From: Telluria mixta
Lineage (GTDB): Bacteria > Pseudomonadota > Gammaproteobacteria > Burkholderiales > Burkholderiaceae_D
DNA: 64,000 bases
NCBI RefSeq assembly: GCF_029223865.1
Contig: NZ_CP119520.1
Location: forward strand, 4,774,001-4,838,000
Direction: 5' to 3'
This document shows positions 62,884 through 64,000 of this stretch, piece after piece; the first letter of the stretch is position 1; each line of letters starts with the position of its first letter. A model generated the notes under the pieces. It made no database searches. It was not told the origin of the DNA and saw only the letters and a list, made by a program, of their open reading frames with translations. Both the position numbers and the translations under genes were made by a program.

Positions 62884-62992
62884 CCATTCTCCTCTCACAT
62901 TTGCAGGCTTGACCCAACACAATGGTCAACCCCGCGGTCGGCGTACATTCATTTAATGCACGCCGGAAATACTGCCAGCCCAGGAGGAGACC

Positions 62993-64000
62993 ATGAATAG
63001 ACTGTTCCCCTCGAACTGTTCAATCGGACGACGTCCTGACATGCTGGCCCGTCTGCGCATCGGTCCCAAGCTGCTGCTGGCACCCGGCGTCGTGCTGCTG
63101 CTGCTCGTGCTGCTGTCCTGCGGCAGCTATTACGCGATGGTACGCCAGAACGAGTCGCTCGACAGCATCGTCCAGCGCCGCGCGGCGAACCTGCGCGCGG
63201 CGGCGGAGCTGTCCGCGTCGGCCCGTAGTGCGCATGCCCAGGCCTACCAGGTCCTGACCTGGATCAGCGGCAGCTTTCCCCGCTTCCGCATCGACCCGCT
63301 CGCGCTCGACCTGCAGGCCCGGCACGGTGCCGTCGAGCGCGACCTCGCCCAGCTGGCGCGCCTGACGGCCGACAGCCCGGAAGAACAGCGCTACGTCGAA
63401 CAGGCCCGCGCCGCGTGGGCGCAATACGTGCCGGCCGTGCGCGACGTCATCGAGATCGCGCGCATCGACCAGTCGATCAGCGCCAACGCGATGGTCAAGG
63501 CGGAGCGCGCGTTCGCCGTCGTCGGCCAGCGCCTGACGGAGTTGTCGCGGCGCGAGCAGGCGCTGTCCGAGCAGGCGTCGCGCGACGCGGCCGACGATTT
63601 TCGCCTGATCGCCGTGCTGATGCCGGTGGTGATCGTCCTGTCGATCGCCGCCTCGCTCGCGATCACGATGGCGGTGCGGCGCGCGCTGCTGGCCGATATC
63701 GGCGCGATCGGCGCGGCCGCCCACGGCCTCGCCAGCGGCGACCTGACGATCCGTGCCCGCTCGTACGCCGACGACGAGATCGGCCAGACGGCGCGGCTGC
63801 TCGACGCCGGCATCCGCGGCCTGAACCGCCAGTTGCGCACCGTGCTGGAATCGGCCCGCGCGATCGGCGAGGCCTCGCGCGAGATCACGCTGGGCCGCGC
63901 CGGCATGCCGCCGCGCGCGCACGTGCGCGATGCGCTGGACCGCACGACGGCGTCGATGCAGGCGCTGGCAACGGCGCTCGACGACAGTGCCGCGGGCGCG
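62993..64000 (+). CDS. HAMP-domain transmembrane transducer, probable chemoreceptor (partial)
   Basis: Starting at ATG 62993, with AGGAGG upstream, the frame runs off the window after 336 codons. A first membrane helix (LLLAPGVVLLLLVLLSCGSYYA), a helical four-helix-bundle-like periplasmic part with LRAAAELSASARSAHAQAYQVLTW, a second helix (LIAVLMPVVIVLSIAASLAITMAV) near residues 205-228, and a HAMP domain with GDLTIRARSYADDEIGQTARLLD are present. The signalling domain is outside the window, so chemoreceptor versus sensor kinase is not decided. Confidence 0.8.
   Translation, partial: MNRLFPSNCSIGRRPDMLARLRIGPKLLLAPGVVLLLLVLLSCGSYYAMVRQNESLDSIVQRRAANLRAAAELSASARSAHAQAYQVLTWISGSFPRFRIDPLALDLQARHGAVERDLAQLARLTADSPEEQRYVEQARAAWAQYVPAVRDVIEIARIDQSISANAMVKAERAFAVVGQRLTELSRREQALSEQASRDAADDFRLIAVLMPVVIVLSIAASLAITMAVRRALLADIGAIGAAAHGLASGDLTIRARSYADDEIGQTARLLDAGIRGLNRQLRTVLESARAIGEASREITLGRAGMPPRAHVRDALDRTTASMQALATALDDSAAGA

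Overview
The window reads as the chromosome of a GC-rich betaproteobacterium, most likely Oxalobacteraceae and probably Massilia or a close relative. The reasons are the gene order thrS-infC-rpmI-rplT-pheS-pheT-ihfA-merR, the RelA/RidA, BdhA and DctA proteins, and the strong GC3 bias. This placement is an inference from gene content and protein character; no database was searched.

Bases 1 to about 6830 are an accessory island with clearly lower GC and sparse coding. It holds the tail of an unidentified gene, an N6-adenine DNA methyltransferase, and a small Xre regulator with a palindromic operator, which together look like a controller-type restriction-modification locus. It also holds several orphan small proteins, two antitoxin-like genes with no visible toxin, and decayed toxin-antitoxin remnants. 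The right edge is marked by the 3' fragment of an amino-acid ABC permease gene (6829-7044). High-GC core sequence follows, starting with ETF-ubiquinone oxidoreductase (7072-8748, minus).

Bases 8928-10930 encode an SDR, an alpha/beta hydrolase and a thioesterase. Bases 11170-29002 are one long plus-strand operon for an aryl polyene (APE)-type pigment. It has a chain-length factor, two ACPs, two ketosynthases, a ketoreductase, dehydratases (one fused to the starter AMP-ligase), a MIO-type aromatic amino-acid ammonia-lyase, an O-methyltransferase, a glycosyltransferase, two acyltransferases, thioesterases, a LolA-like carrier, an MMPL exporter, lipoproteins and a phosphopantetheinyl transferase. 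Most junctions overlap by a few bases, implying translational coupling. A PAS-LuxR regulator lies convergently at the end.

Bases 29704-48629 are mixed core genes: succinyl-CoA:3-ketoacid CoA-transferase, a BlaI/M56-peptidase/TonB sensor locus with operator-like dyads and a divergent SIMPL-domain gene, an ATM1-type ABC exporter, DctA, an amidohydrolase, 3-hydroxybutyrate dehydrogenase, RidA, RelA, a permease/MCE lipid-transport set without an ATPase, a thioredoxin-reductase-like flavoprotein and a CDF metal transporter.

Bases 48713-57024 are the translation block: tRNA-Val, thrS, infC (rare ATA start), rpmI, rplT, pheS, pheT, ihfA and merR. The window ends with a NarL-type two-component pair, a Crp/Fnr regulator, prfC, a small membrane protein and the start of a HAMP-domain transducer that runs off the edge. 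No insertion sequences, CRISPR arrays, integrases or rRNA genes were seen.
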